A DNA stretch of 64,000 bases, from positions 3,906,001 to 3,970,000 of the forward strand of contig NZ_CP102290.1 of NCBI RefSeq assembly GCF_025151995.1. The letters run 5' to 3'. The DNA is from Ruminococcus gauvreauii (lineage in GTDB: Bacteria > Bacillota > Clostridia > Lachnospirales > Lachnospiraceae). Shown here one piece after another: positions 17,474-26,150 of the stretch. The number at the start of each line of letters is the position of its first letter. The first letter of the stretch is position 1. Under the pieces are notes generated by a model. It was not told the DNA's origin. It saw only the letters and a program-made list of their open reading frames with translations, and made no database searches. The position numbers were made by a program, and so were the translations under genes.

Positions 17474-18913
17474 ATGAAACTGAGCATGTGGATGATAGCC
17501 GAGAGGCTGCAGAAATACAATCCCAAATATGATATCAAGAATGGGGAGGCACGGATTACAGGTGTTCGTTTTTTCTCCGGAGAGGAGATGGCATTTACAG
17601 AACAGTATGTCTACCTCGGAATGGATGCCGGGATTACCAGCCACGCTCATGCGGAGGAAGAAGTGGTGCTTATCAATGGCGGGGATATTATTCTTCTTCA
17701 GAGCACAAATATGAACAATATACTCAATGACCTGCTGGCGGTTTTTGACTATTACAACACATGGGAGTCCTCTCTGTGGGCAGAATCGGCATATAAGTCA
17801 TTCCAGCGCCTCCTTGATATGAGCGATTCTGTGCTTGGCAATCCTATGATGATCTCGGATGCAGACGGTAATATCCTGGCGATGAGCAGCCTGTACCGTG
17901 ATGAAGATATTAATGAGTACTGGGTTGAGGCGCGGAATACGAATCATGTTCCAACGGCTGTGCTCGGCTCACCCATGCGCAGTCCGGGAGGATCGCTTGT
18001 ACGCTCCTGGACAAATGAAGCAGCCCAATATGTGATGCCTGATGGCACGAACACCATAGGTGCAGTTTTGATATCTGAGGGAGAGAACGTAGCCGCCTTT
18101 AGTCTATGGGCATACAGAAAACCGATTAACCCGGGGAATGTCTGGCTTGTTAAAGTTCTTTGCTCCGTCATAACATCGATGATCGGAAAGAAAGAACAGA
18201 GTGCCGGACTTCGCTCCAGTTCCGCGATTATCTCTGATCTGCTGGACGGCACGGAGATCGATGTAGAGCTGATACGTAAGCTTGAGCTTAAGTGTTCAAG
18301 TCCGTGGCAGCTCATCGTCATAGATAATCCGTACCGCAGCGATACATTTTATACGCGCGGCATTGTCAGCAGGCTGCGGGAACATACGACGCCCAGTGTA
18401 CCGCTCATTTACAGAGACCGCGCAGTGGCTCTTGTTTCTGCCGAAGACGCGCAGCCGCTTCTGAAATCAATTCTGGGAGGCAATGAAAAACAGTACTATC
18501 TAGCAGGTCTTTCCATGCCATTTGATGATCTCGCTAATATTACGGTGAGGTATGAGCAGACATTATTTGCTCTCGAACGCGCTGAAGGCAATCCGGGCAT
18601 ATACTTAAGCGAGGACTGTGCTTTTGAGTATCTGCTGTCGCTGACAGGGGATAAAAACAAGAGACAGATGCTGACTCACCCGGCCCTTGCCAAGCTCAGG
18701 AGATATGATATTGAGAACGGCGGTGATTTCTATCACACATTGTATCAGTATCTTTTGAACGAACGCAGCATTCTGCTGGGATCACAGGCCCTGCATATCC
18801 ATCGCAACTCTTTTATGTACAGGATCCAGAGGATAAAAGCACTTTTAGGTATTGATCTGGATGATCCGATGATCAGAAACTATTTACTTTTATCGTACAT
18901 GCTGGATCATTAA
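17474..18913 (+). CDS. PucR/CdaR-type transcriptional regulator
   Basis: The 479-residue protein has an N-terminal sensory region (the part around residues 115-215 is GAF-like) and a C-terminal PucR helix-turn-helix (about 425-475; LLGSQALHIHRNSFMYRIQR then IKALLGIDLDDPMIR). PucR and CdaR proteins usually activate nearby catabolic genes in response to a substrate. It is divergent from the URO-D-like/amidohydrolase pair across a 148-bp gap, which makes that pair the likely target. The start follows AAGGGGGTGGGAAC. The inducer is unknown. Confidence 0.85.
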   Translation: MKLSMWMIAERLQKYNPKYDIKNGEARITGVRFFSGEEMAFTEQYVYLGMDAGITSHAHAEEEVVLINGGDIILLQSTNMNNILNDLLAVFDYYNTWESSLWAESAYKSFQRLLDMSDSVLGNPMMISDADGNILAMSSLYRDEDINEYWVEARNTNHVPTAVLGSPMRSPGGSLVRSWTNEAAQYVMPDGTNTIGAVLISEGENVAAFSLWAYRKPINPGNVWLVKVLCSVITSMIGKKEQSAGLRSSSAIISDLLDGTEIDVELIRKLELKCSSPWQLIVIDNPYRSDTFYTRGIVSRLREHTTPSVPLIYRDRAVALVSAEDAQPLLKSILGGNEKQYYLAGLSMPFDDLANITVRYEQTLFALERAEGNPGIYLSEDCAFEYLLSLTGDKNKRQMLTHPALAKLRRYDIENGGDFYHTLYQYLLNERSILLGSQALHIHRNSFMYRIQRIKALLGIDLDDPMIRNYLLLSYMLDH

Positions 18914-18964
18914 TGAAGACATGTCAGGTGAAGGTTGTAAGGCACCAAAAAGGGTGCTGTAGTG

Positions 18965-19153
18965 TCACTTGCCGCGCTCTTCGATAAAGAAATCAACAAG
19001 CCGCTGAACATCATCAACACAGGCGCCGCAGACGGTACCGGCGCCTGTTTCCTCCTGAACCTCTTCCAGGGTAGTTGCACCTGAATCAACCGCATCCTTG
19101 ATCATGCCATTTGTAACGCTCATACAGTTACATACAATTTTATCTAAATTCAT
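18965..19153 (-). CDS. BFD-like [2Fe-2S] protein
   Basis: A 62-residue protein whose four cysteines, C8, C10, C42 and C45 (VCNC...VCGAC), match the BFD-like [2Fe-2S] fold of bacterioferritin-associated ferredoxin and the NifU central domain. ATG 19153 is chosen because AAAGGATGG precedes it and it starts the conserved domain; upstream in-frame codons have no such site. It lies downstream of the GGGtGRT and NifU-like genes on the same strand but beyond a terminator, so it is probably transcribed separately. It may donate or carry electrons for Fe-S or iron metabolism. Confidence 0.85.
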   Translation of the reverse strand: MNLDKIVCNCMSVTNGMIKDAVDSGATTLEEVQEETGAGTVCGACVDDVQRLVDFFIEERGK

Positions 19154-19224
19154 AACATACCATCCTTTCATGGATATGGTACACAGATTTAAGAAAAATA
19201 TTCGGAATGGAGGCAATCTCCTGT

Positions 19225-19279
19225 AAAATAAAAAACACTATGATAGATGATCACAAACTGGATATCCATCATAGTGTTT
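19225..19279 (-). terminator. Terminator after the GGGtGRT gene
   Basis: On the minus strand AACACTATGAT (19279-19269) pairs with ATCATAGTGTT (19244-19234) over 11 bp, extended by further partial pairing, then TTTTATTTT follows. It separates the GGGtGRT operon from the BFD-like gene. Confidence 0.8.
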
Positions 19280-19292
19280 GATTCATGTTATT

Positions 19293-20291
19293 TTATTTGG
19301 ATGCTTCCTCGATCGCCACTGCTACAGCCACAGTCATTCCGACCATCGGATTATTTCCTGCGCCGATCAGACCCATCATCTCCACATGAGCAGGAACGGA
19401 AGAGGAGCCTGCGAACTGTGCGTCAGAGTGCATACGTCCCATAGTATCTGTCATACCGTAGGAAGCAGGGCCCGCTGCCATGTTGTCCGGATGAAGTGTA
19501 CGTCCCGTCCCGCCGCCTGAAGCTACGGAGAAGTATTTTTTACCCTGTTCAACACATTCTTTTTTGTAAGTCCCTGCAACCGGATGCTGGAAACGTGTCG
19601 GGTTCGTTGAGTTTCCTGTGATCGATACGTCAACGCCTTCCTTGTGCATGATCGCAACGCCTTCCGTCACGTCGTTTGCACCGTAGCAGTTAACCTTTGC
19701 GCGAAGTCCTTCGGAATATGATTTTCTGAAAATCTCTTTTACTTCGCCTGTGTAATAGTCCATTTCAGTCTCTACATATGTAAATCCGTTGATACGCGCG
19801 ATGATCTGTGCGGCATCTTTTCCAAGACCGTTTAAGATGACACGAAGAGGCTCTTTACGAACTTTGTTTGCCTTCTCAGCGATACCGATCGCGCCTTCTG
19901 CAGCTGCAAATGATTCGTGTCCTGCAAGAAAAGCAAAGCATTTTGTGTCTTCTTCCAGAAGCATCTTGCCAAGATTACCATGACCGAGACCTACTTTACG
20001 CTGGTCTGCAACAGAACCCGGGATACAGAATGCCTGAAGGCCTTCTCCGATAGCAGCGGCAGCATCTGCAGCTTTTGTGCAGCCTTTTTTGAGTGCGATG
20101 GCAGCACCTGTGATATAAGCCCAGCATGCGTTCTCGAAACAGATCGGCTGAATACTTTTCACCTGATCGTAAACATTCAGTCCGGCATCTTTGGTGATCT
20201 TTTCCGCTTCTTCCAGCGAAGAAATTCCGTAACTGTTCAGTACTTCGTTAATTTTATCAATTCTTCTTTCATATGATTCAAATAAAGCCAT
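19293..20291 (-). CDS. GGGtGRT protein
   Basis: A 332-residue protein of the GGGtGRT family (Pfam knows it only by its motif); GGGTGRT is at residues 259-265. Other conserved-looking glycine segments are GSVADQRKVGLGHGNLGKML (92-111) and GNSTNPTRFQHPVAGTYK (226-243). There is no signal peptide or membrane helix. It lies 18 bp downstream of a NifU-like scaffold gene and is presumably co-transcribed, an arrangement I recall from other anaerobic Firmicutes. The biochemical function is unknown; a role linked to Fe-S cluster or sulfur handling is inferred only from the neighbour. Confidence 0.9.
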   Translation of the reverse strand: MALFESYERRIDKINEVLNSYGISSLEEAEKITKDAGLNVYDQVKSIQPICFENACWAYITGAAIALKKGCTKAADAAAAIGEGLQAFCIPGSVADQRKVGLGHGNLGKMLLEEDTKCFAFLAGHESFAAAEGAIGIAEKANKVRKEPLRVILNGLGKDAAQIIARINGFTYVETEMDYYTGEVKEIFRKSYSEGLRAKVNCYGANDVTEGVAIMHKEGVDVSITGNSTNPTRFQHPVAGTYKKECVEQGKKYFSVASGGGTGRTLHPDNMAAGPASYGMTDTMGRMHSDAQFAGSSSVPAHVEMMGLIGAGNNPMVGMTVAVAVAIEEASK

Positions 20292-20309
20292 TATTTTTTC
20301 CTCCTCGTC

Positions 20310-21002
20310 TTACTCTGCTCTGGGATCGATAATTTTCACTGCGTCATCTACACGGCCATACTGACCTTTTGCTTTTTCCCATGCAGTTGTAGGATCATCA
20401 CCTTTTTTGATGAAGTCTGTCATTTTACCAAGGCTTACAAACTGATAACCAATGATCTCATCGTCTTCATTCAGTGCAATCCCTGTCACGTATCCCTCAG
20501 CCATCTCCAGATAACGAGGACCTTTTTTCAGAGTTCCATACATGGTACCAACCTGAGAGCGGAGACCCTTTCCAAGGTCTTCCAGTCCTGCACCTACCGG
20601 CAGTCCGTCTTCAGAAAATGCACTCTGGGTACGGCCGTAAACGATCTGTAAGAACAGTTCACGCATGGCGGTGTTGATCGCATCGCATACGAGGTCAGTG
20701 TTGAGTGCTTCGAGGAGTGTTCTTCCCGGAAGGATCTCGGATGCCATGGCAGCTGAGTGCGTCATGCCGGAACATCCGATTGTTTCCACCAGAGCTTCCT
20801 GGATGATGCCTTCTTTTACATTTAATGTTAATTTACAGGCGCCCTGCTGAGGAGCACACCAGCCAACACCGTGTGTTAAGCCGGAAATATCTTTAATCTC
20901 TTTGGATTTTACCCATTTTGCTTCTTCCGGAATTGGAGCAGCACCGTGGTTCACACCCTGTGCAACCGGACACATCATTTCTACTTCATGTGAATAAATC
21001 AT
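20310..21002 (-). CDS. NifU-like iron-sulfur cluster assembly scaffold protein
   Basis: A 230-residue protein with a NifU/IscU N-terminal-type core. Cysteines occur at C11, C49 (GVGWCAPQQGAC), C56 and C77 (TIGCSGMTHSAAMASEIL); the TIGCSGMTHSAAM segment corresponds to the GCGAxxASSS region of IscU. The C-terminal 100 residues are an extension absent from ordinary SufU/IscU. It leads the operon with the GGGtGRT gene and has a good ribosome site (AAAGGAG). No cysteine desulfurase is next to it, so the sulfur source is not evident here. Confidence 0.85.
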   Translation of the reverse strand: MIYSHEVEMMCPVAQGVNHGAAPIPEEAKWVKSKEIKDISGLTHGVGWCAPQQGACKLTLNVKEGIIQEALVETIGCSGMTHSAAMASEILPGRTLLEALNTDLVCDAINTAMRELFLQIVYGRTQSAFSEDGLPVGAGLEDLGKGLRSQVGTMYGTLKKGPRYLEMAEGYVTGIALNEDDEIIGYQFVSLGKMTDFIKKGDDPTTAWEKAKGQYGRVDDAVKIIDPRAE

Positions 21003-21139
21003 TGTAAGACTCCTTTCAACTATATAAAATCTTTTTATGCTATTCTCTCATAAACTGACAAATTAGTCCAGTAAAAATCTTTATAATGTTTTCTATCCGG
21101 GTAAAGTTATGGTAAAATATTCTGCGGGAGGATTTTCAT

Positions 21140-21883
21140 ATGACAATGGTTCAAGATTCTGATACAACAGGATATCGCAGGCTGACGGGAAGCTCTTTGA
21201 AAATGCTGGCGATGATACTGATGCTGATCGATCATACAGGGCAGGCAATTTTGTACATGGTTTATCTGCTTCCCAATGCACCTATTATAATAGGAACTCC
21301 GCTTCATAACGTCTATCTCGTATACAGGGCCATGAGGTTCGTGGGGAGAAGTGCATTTCCTGTTTTTTGCTTCTTGCTGGTTCAGGGCTTCCTTCACACT
21401 TCAAACAGAAGAAAATATGTGTTCCGGCTCGGCGTTTTCGCCTTGCTTTCTGAACTTCCGTTTGATCTTGCACTGTTTGGAACGGCAGTGGACTGGGGCC
21501 ACCAGAATGTGTTTTTTACGCTGCTGATCGGACTTGTGGTGCTATGTCTGATGGAGAAGTTTGAGACGAATCCCTATGCACAGATTGCAGCGATAGCTGT
21601 TGGTATGGGTCTTGCCTGGCTGTTAAAGTCGGATTACAGTTATCACGGAGTTTTACTGATCGCGATTTTGTATTTTTTCCGATATTACCCGGTGCTTATG
21701 ACAGCTGCAGGCTGTATCAGTCTGCTTTGGGAAGCGCCTGCCTGCCTGGCATTTATTCCGATCAATCTCTACAATAAGCAGCGCGGAAGCAACATGAAAT
21801 ACTTCTTTTATTTTTTCTATCCGGTGCATCTGCTGCTGCTGGCGGCTATCCGCAGCCTGCTCATCTTATCTGGGGCCGGCTGA
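21140..21883 (+). CDS. TraX-family membrane protein
   Basis: The 247-residue protein has about seven to eight hydrophobic helices. It begins with the TraX signature (LTGSSLKMLAMILMLIDHTG), followed by RFVGRSAFPVFCFLLVQGF and ELPFDLALFG. TraX acetylates pilin in the F plasmid, but chromosomal TraX-like proteins of Firmicutes are putative acyltransferases of unknown substrate. The start follows GGGAGG. It is a single gene between the NifU-like operon and carB, and there are no conjugation genes around. Confidence 0.88.
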   Translation: MTMVQDSDTTGYRRLTGSSLKMLAMILMLIDHTGQAILYMVYLLPNAPIIIGTPLHNVYLVYRAMRFVGRSAFPVFCFLLVQGFLHTSNRRKYVFRLGVFALLSELPFDLALFGTAVDWGHQNVFFTLLIGLVVLCLMEKFETNPYAQIAAIAVGMGLAWLLKSDYSYHGVLLIAILYFFRYYPVLMTAAGCISLLWEAPACLAFIPINLYNKQRGSNMKYFFYFFYPVHLLLLAAIRSLLILSGAG

Positions 21884-22002
21884 TGTTGTGAAAGCGCACT
21901 GCGGCGGCGAAAAATACGCCGCCACACCGCCTGGGCACAGGCAATATTTACATTCTGCGGCGGGCTTTATCAAATAAAAATGAAAAAACATGATATTTCC
22001 CG

Positions 22003-22031
22003 TAGACAAACACCTCATATTTTTTTAAAAT
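22003..22031 (+). promoter_or_regulatory. Probable promoter for carB
   Basis: TAGACA (22003-22008), 17-bp spacer, TAAAAT (22026-22031); start near 22038, a leader of about 37 nt. No riboswitch or PyrR-type attenuator structure is evident. Confidence 0.45.
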
Positions 22032-22074
22032 AGAGGTTAGGGAAATAACAACTACAAAGGAAATAGGTGGAATA

Positions 22075-25000
22075 ATGAAAAGAAGCGATATTCATAAGGT
22101 GTTGATCATTGGTTCTGGTCCGATTATTATCGGCCAGGCATGTGAGTTTGATTACTCAGGGACACAGGCATGTAAGGCATTAAGACAACTGGGATATGAA
22201 ATTGTATTGGTTAATTCCAATCCGGCGACGATCATGACAGATCCGGAAACGGCAGATGTCACATATATCGAACCACTGAATGTGGAACGGCTGACACAGA
22301 TCATAGAAAAAGAGAGACCGGATGCACTGCTTCCGAATCTGGGCGGGCAGTCTGGTCTGAATCTTTGTTCGGAACTTGCCAAGGCAGGGGTGCTGGATAA
22401 ATTCAATGTTAAGGTTATCGGTGTTCAGGTCGATGCAATTGAACGGGGCGAAGACAGAATAGAATTTAAAAAGACAATGGACAGCCTTGGGATTGAAATG
22501 GCACGCAGCGAGGTTGCCTATTCTGTAGAGGAAGCACTTTCCATCGCGGACAGACTCGGTTATCCGGTAGTCCTGAGACCTGCTTATACGATGGGCGGAG
22601 CAGGCGGAGGCCTGGTCTATAACGTTGACGAACTGAAGACCGTGTGTTCGAGAGGGCTTCAGGCAAGCCTTGTCGGTCAGGTTCTGGTAGAAGAATCCAT
22701 ACTGGGCTGGGAGGAGCTGGAGCTGGAAGTCGTGCGTGATGCCAAGAACAACATGATCACGGTCTGCTTTATTGAAAATATCGATCCTCTCGGTGTGCAT
22801 ACCGGAGATTCCTTCTGTTCGGCGCCGATGCTGACGATTTCTGAAGAAGTTCAGAAACGTCTTCAGGAACAGGCGTACAAAATCGTTGAGGCGATCGAAG
22901 TGATCGGCGGTACGAATGTTCAATTTGCCCATGACCCTGTTTCGGACCGCATTATCGTAATTGAGATCAACCCGAGAACATCCCGGTCTTCAGCGCTGGC
23001 ATCCAAAGCGACCGGGTTTCCGATCGCACTCGTATCCGCCATGCTGGCCTGCGGCCTGACACTGGATGAGATTCCTTGCGGGAAATACGGCACACTCGAT
23101 CAGTATGTTCCCGGAGGAGACTACGTTGTCATCAAATTTGCGCGCTGGGCGTTTGAAAAATTCAAAGGTGCGGAAGATAAGCTTGGTACACAGATGCGCG
23201 CAGTCGGTGAGGTTATGAGTATCGGCAAAACCTATAAAGAAGCGTTCCAGAAAGCGATCCGCAGTCTTGAGACCGGTCGTTATGGTCTGGGCGGGGCAAA
23301 GGATTTTGCGTCCCGTTCTAAAGAAGAACTGCTGAAAATGCTTGCGAACGCGAGCAGCGAGCGCCATTTCATCATGTATGAAGCTCTGAGAAAAGGCGCC
23401 ACTGTCGATGAAATTTATGACCTGACGAAAGTAAAACATTACTTTATCAGACAGATGCAGGAGCTGGTGGAAGAGGAAGAGGCACTCGTAAAGCTGAAGG
23501 GAGAGCTTCCCGATATCAAGACGTTGCGCCAGGCAAAGCTGGATGGGTTCTCGGACCGCTATCTGAGCGGTATTCTGGAAGTTTCCGAAGAAGAATTGAG
23601 AAATGCCAGGAAGGAAGCCGGAATCGTAGAGGCATGGGAAGGAGTCCACGTCAGCGGTACGAAAGACGCGGCATACTATTATTCCAGCTATCATATAACA
23701 GATGACAGTTCTGTGAATACCGACAAACCCAAGATCATGATTCTGGGAGGCGGACCGAACAGGATCGGCCAGGGTATTGAATTTGATTACTGCTGCGTTC
23801 ATGCGGCGATCGCACTCAAGGAACTGGGATTTGAGACGATTATCGTCAACTGTAATCCGGAGACGGTTTCCACTGACTATGATACTTCTGATAAACTGTA
23901 TTTCGAACCGCTGACACTGGAAGATGTGCTGAGCATCCATGAGAAGGAAAAGCCTGTGGGTGTCATCGCACAGTTTGGAGGACAGACGCCTCTGAACCTT
24001 GCGGAAGATCTGAAAAGGGCCGGTGTCAATATTCTGGGTACAACACCAGAGACGATCAATATGGCGGAAGACCGTGATCTGTTCCGTGCGATGATGGATA
24101 AGCTTGAGATCCCCATGCCGGAAGCGGGCATGGCTGTCAATACGGAAGAGGCAGTGACGATCGCAAACAGGATCGGTTATCCGGTTATGGTTCGCCCTTC
24201 TTTCGTGCTCGGCGGACGCGGGATGGAAGTCGTCCATGATGAAGAAGATCTGAGATACTATATGCAGGCTGCAGTCGGCGTGACGCCGGACCGCCCGATT
24301 CTGATCGACCGTTTCCTGCACCATGCGACGGAGTGTGAGGCAGACGCAATCAGTGACGGAACGAATGTATTTGTACCCGCCGTTATGGAGCACATCGAGC
24401 TTGCGGGGGTACATTCCGGGGATTCCGCATGTATTCTGCCCTCGAAGCATCTGACAGAAGAGCAGATTGCAACGATCAAAGATTATACCAGAAAGATTGC
24501 AAAAGAGATGAATGTTGTCGGACTGATGAATATGCAGTACGCGATCGAGGACGGGGTGGTCTATGTGCTGGAGGCGAATCCAAGAGCATCCAGAACCGTT
24601 CCGCTGGTATCCAAGGTATGCAATATTAAGATGGTAAAACTGGCGACTGATATCATGACTGCTCATTTGACTGGCAGGAAGTCTCCGGTCCCGGAACTGC
24701 GAGAGAAACAGTTCTCTCATTACGGAGTCAAGGAGGCGGTATTCCCGTTCAATATGTTCCAGGAAGTAGACCCGGTACTTGGACCGGAAATGCGTTCAAC
24801 CGGCGAAGTTCTCGGCATTGCCGGTAACTTTGGGGAGGCATTTTACAAGGCGGAGGAAGCGACGAAGACGAAGCTTCCGCTCGGCGGAACCGTTCTGATC
24901 AGTGTCAGCGACAGGGATAAGCCGGAGCTTGTGGAGGTTGCGAAAGGATTCCATGAATGTGGATTTGAGATAGTTGCCACGGGAAGAACGTGTGAGATGA

Positions 25001-25296
25001 TCAAGCAGGCGGGAATGCCTGTTCGCAAGATTGCAAAAATCAACGAAGGCCGCCCGAACATCCTGGATGACATGGCGAACGGAAAAATCACGATGGTGAT
25101 TAACACACCGGTCGGAAAGAAAGGCGCGGTTGATGACAGCTATATTCGTAAATCTGCCATCAAAAACAGAATTCCGTATATGACAACGATGGCTGCTGCA
25201 AAGGCTACGGTGGAAGGCATCCGTGCTGCGAAGAGCGGCACTGCGTTCGGCGTAAAATCCCTGCAGGAATTCCACAGCAGTATTAAAGAAAACTAA
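22075..25296 (+). CDS. carB: Carbamoyl-phosphate synthase, large subunit
   Basis: The full-length 1073-residue enzyme makes carbamoyl phosphate from bicarbonate, ammonia (from CarA) and ATP for arginine and pyrimidine synthesis. It has two homologous ATP-grasp halves (KVLIIGSGPIIIGQACEFDY at the start and KIMILGGGPNRIGQGIEFDY near residue 550) and a C-terminal MGS-like regulatory domain (about 930-1073; VLISVSDRDKPELVEVAKGF). The usual partner carA is not adjacent; it must be elsewhere. The start follows AAATAGGTGG. A terminator follows. Confidence 0.97.
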   Translation: MKRSDIHKVLIIGSGPIIIGQACEFDYSGTQACKALRQLGYEIVLVNSNPATIMTDPETADVTYIEPLNVERLTQIIEKERPDALLPNLGGQSGLNLCSELAKAGVLDKFNVKVIGVQVDAIERGEDRIEFKKTMDSLGIEMARSEVAYSVEEALSIADRLGYPVVLRPAYTMGGAGGGLVYNVDELKTVCSRGLQASLVGQVLVEESILGWEELELEVVRDAKNNMITVCFIENIDPLGVHTGDSFCSAPMLTISEEVQKRLQEQAYKIVEAIEVIGGTNVQFAHDPVSDRIIVIEINPRTSRSSALASKATGFPIALVSAMLACGLTLDEIPCGKYGTLDQYVPGGDYVVIKFARWAFEKFKGAEDKLGTQMRAVGEVMSIGKTYKEAFQKAIRSLETGRYGLGGAKDFASRSKEELLKMLANASSERHFIMYEALRKGATVDEIYDLTKVKHYFIRQMQELVEEEEALVKLKGELPDIKTLRQAKLDGFSDRYLSGILEVSEEELRNARKEAGIVEAWEGVHVSGTKDAAYYYSSYHITDDSSVNTDKPKIMILGGGPNRIGQGIEFDYCCVHAAIALKELGFETIIVNCNPETVSTDYDTSDKLYFEPLTLEDVLSIHEKEKPVGVIAQFGGQTPLNLAEDLKRAGVNILGTTPETINMAEDRDLFRAMMDKLEIPMPEAGMAVNTEEAVTIANRIGYPVMVRPSFVLGGRGMEVVHDEEDLRYYMQAAVGVTPDRPILIDRFLHHATECEADAISDGTNVFVPAVMEHIELAGVHSGDSACILPSKHLTEEQIATIKDYTRKIAKEMNVVGLMNMQYAIEDGVVYVLEANPRASRTVPLVSKVCNIKMVKLATDIMTAHLTGRKSPVPELREKQFSHYGVKEAVFPFNMFQEVDPVLGPEMRSTGEVLGIAGNFGEAFYKAEEATKTKLPLGGTVLISVSDRDKPELVEVAKGFHECGFEIVATGRTCEMIKQAGMPVRKIAKINEGRPNILDDMANGKITMVINTPVGKKGAVDDSYIRKSAIKNRIPYMTTMAAAKATVEGIRAAKSGTAFGVKSLQEFHSSIKEN

Positions 25297-25316
25297 AACA
25301 TAAACAAAAAAAAGAT

Positions 25317-25346
25317 CGCACCGGCCAATTGGACGGTGCGGTTTTG
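25317..25346 (+). terminator. Terminator after carB
   Basis: CGCACCG (25317-25323) and CGGTGCG (25334-25340) form a 7-bp GC-rich stem followed by GTTTTGCT. The T-run is short, so efficiency may be moderate. Confidence 0.65.
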
Positions 25347-25480
25347 CTGTGACAGTTTTTTTCATCTTATATGCGGTGTTCGTTTTTGCATCAGCCGGAT
25401 CAGGTATAATAACAGCAATATGACCCAGGAAAATCCCTCCGCATATGCGATGACCATATTGTGAAAGAATGCGGCAAGTT

Positions 25481-25981
25481 TCAGTCAACGGGCTTTTCTT
25501 TCACGTGAGTTCGTATACTTTGATGGAACTGGAACCGTATACGGCCAAAAATCTTATAGTACGGGGGCGTATCTTCGCGGTAGCTGAAAACTCTCCATTC
25601 AATATAATCCAGGCAGGGAATCGCTAGCGCTGATATCACACACCATGCGAGGAAAAAAAAGAAATTCACCTGACCGTCGGCACTGGACAGCCAGAGTCCG
25701 CGGTAATCCCAGATGTGGTAATCCATATTGACAAGCCTGCCGCAGACCCATTCAGACATAGTGCAGCAGGTTCCGCTCATCAGAACCTGAAGCGTGTAGT
25801 CGAGTTCATAGGAAAACAGATTGTTCAGTCCGGTCAAAAACACGGTGCCGCAGAATCCTGCCAGAAAGAACATGGTGTGATCCGAACGCTGACGAAAGAG
25901 CAATTCGATCCCTACGTATATGAGGCCGCAGAAAACAAACAGAGATGTGTACTTCATGAGGAGTATCTGGATTTGTCTCAT
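25481..25981 (-). CDS. CmpB-like (ABC_trans_CmpB) membrane protein
   Basis: A 166-residue membrane protein with about four helices and the family signature SEWVCGRLVNMDYHIWDYRGLW, resembling the putative ABC-transporter type IV (CmpB) family common in Clostridia. The true role of that family is unknown. The start at 25981 is chosen because GGAGG lies 9 bp before it; an in-frame upstream ATG at 26005 lacks a site. It is a lone gene convergent with carB. The tail (HVKEKPVD) is cytoplasmic and charged. Confidence 0.78.
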   Translation of the reverse strand: MRQIQILLMKYTSLFVFCGLIYVGIELLFRQRSDHTMFFLAGFCGTVFLTGLNNLFSYELDYTLQVLMSGTCCTMSEWVCGRLVNMDYHIWDYRGLWLSSADGQVNFFFFLAWCVISALAIPCLDYIEWRVFSYREDTPPYYKIFGRIRFQFHQSIRTHVKEKPVD

Positions 25982-26150
25982 CACTAAAAACCTCCGATCA
26001 TTCACATGAGAATCAAATTTAGTATCTTACCGGCCAGTAAAATCTATACGCTGTCGTTGACGTTTTACAGAAAATCCCTTATGATATGAAATGATATAAT
26101 GCCAGGGTCAAAAGGGCATACAGAGCATTTGAAAAGAAACGAGGGAAATT

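Noticed and set aside
22990..24720. Long open frame (576 codons) on the minus strand inside carB
   Set aside because: It lies antisense to the third-position-biased carB frame, has a low-complexity His/Arg/Cys-rich translation without any family features, and has no ribosome site.
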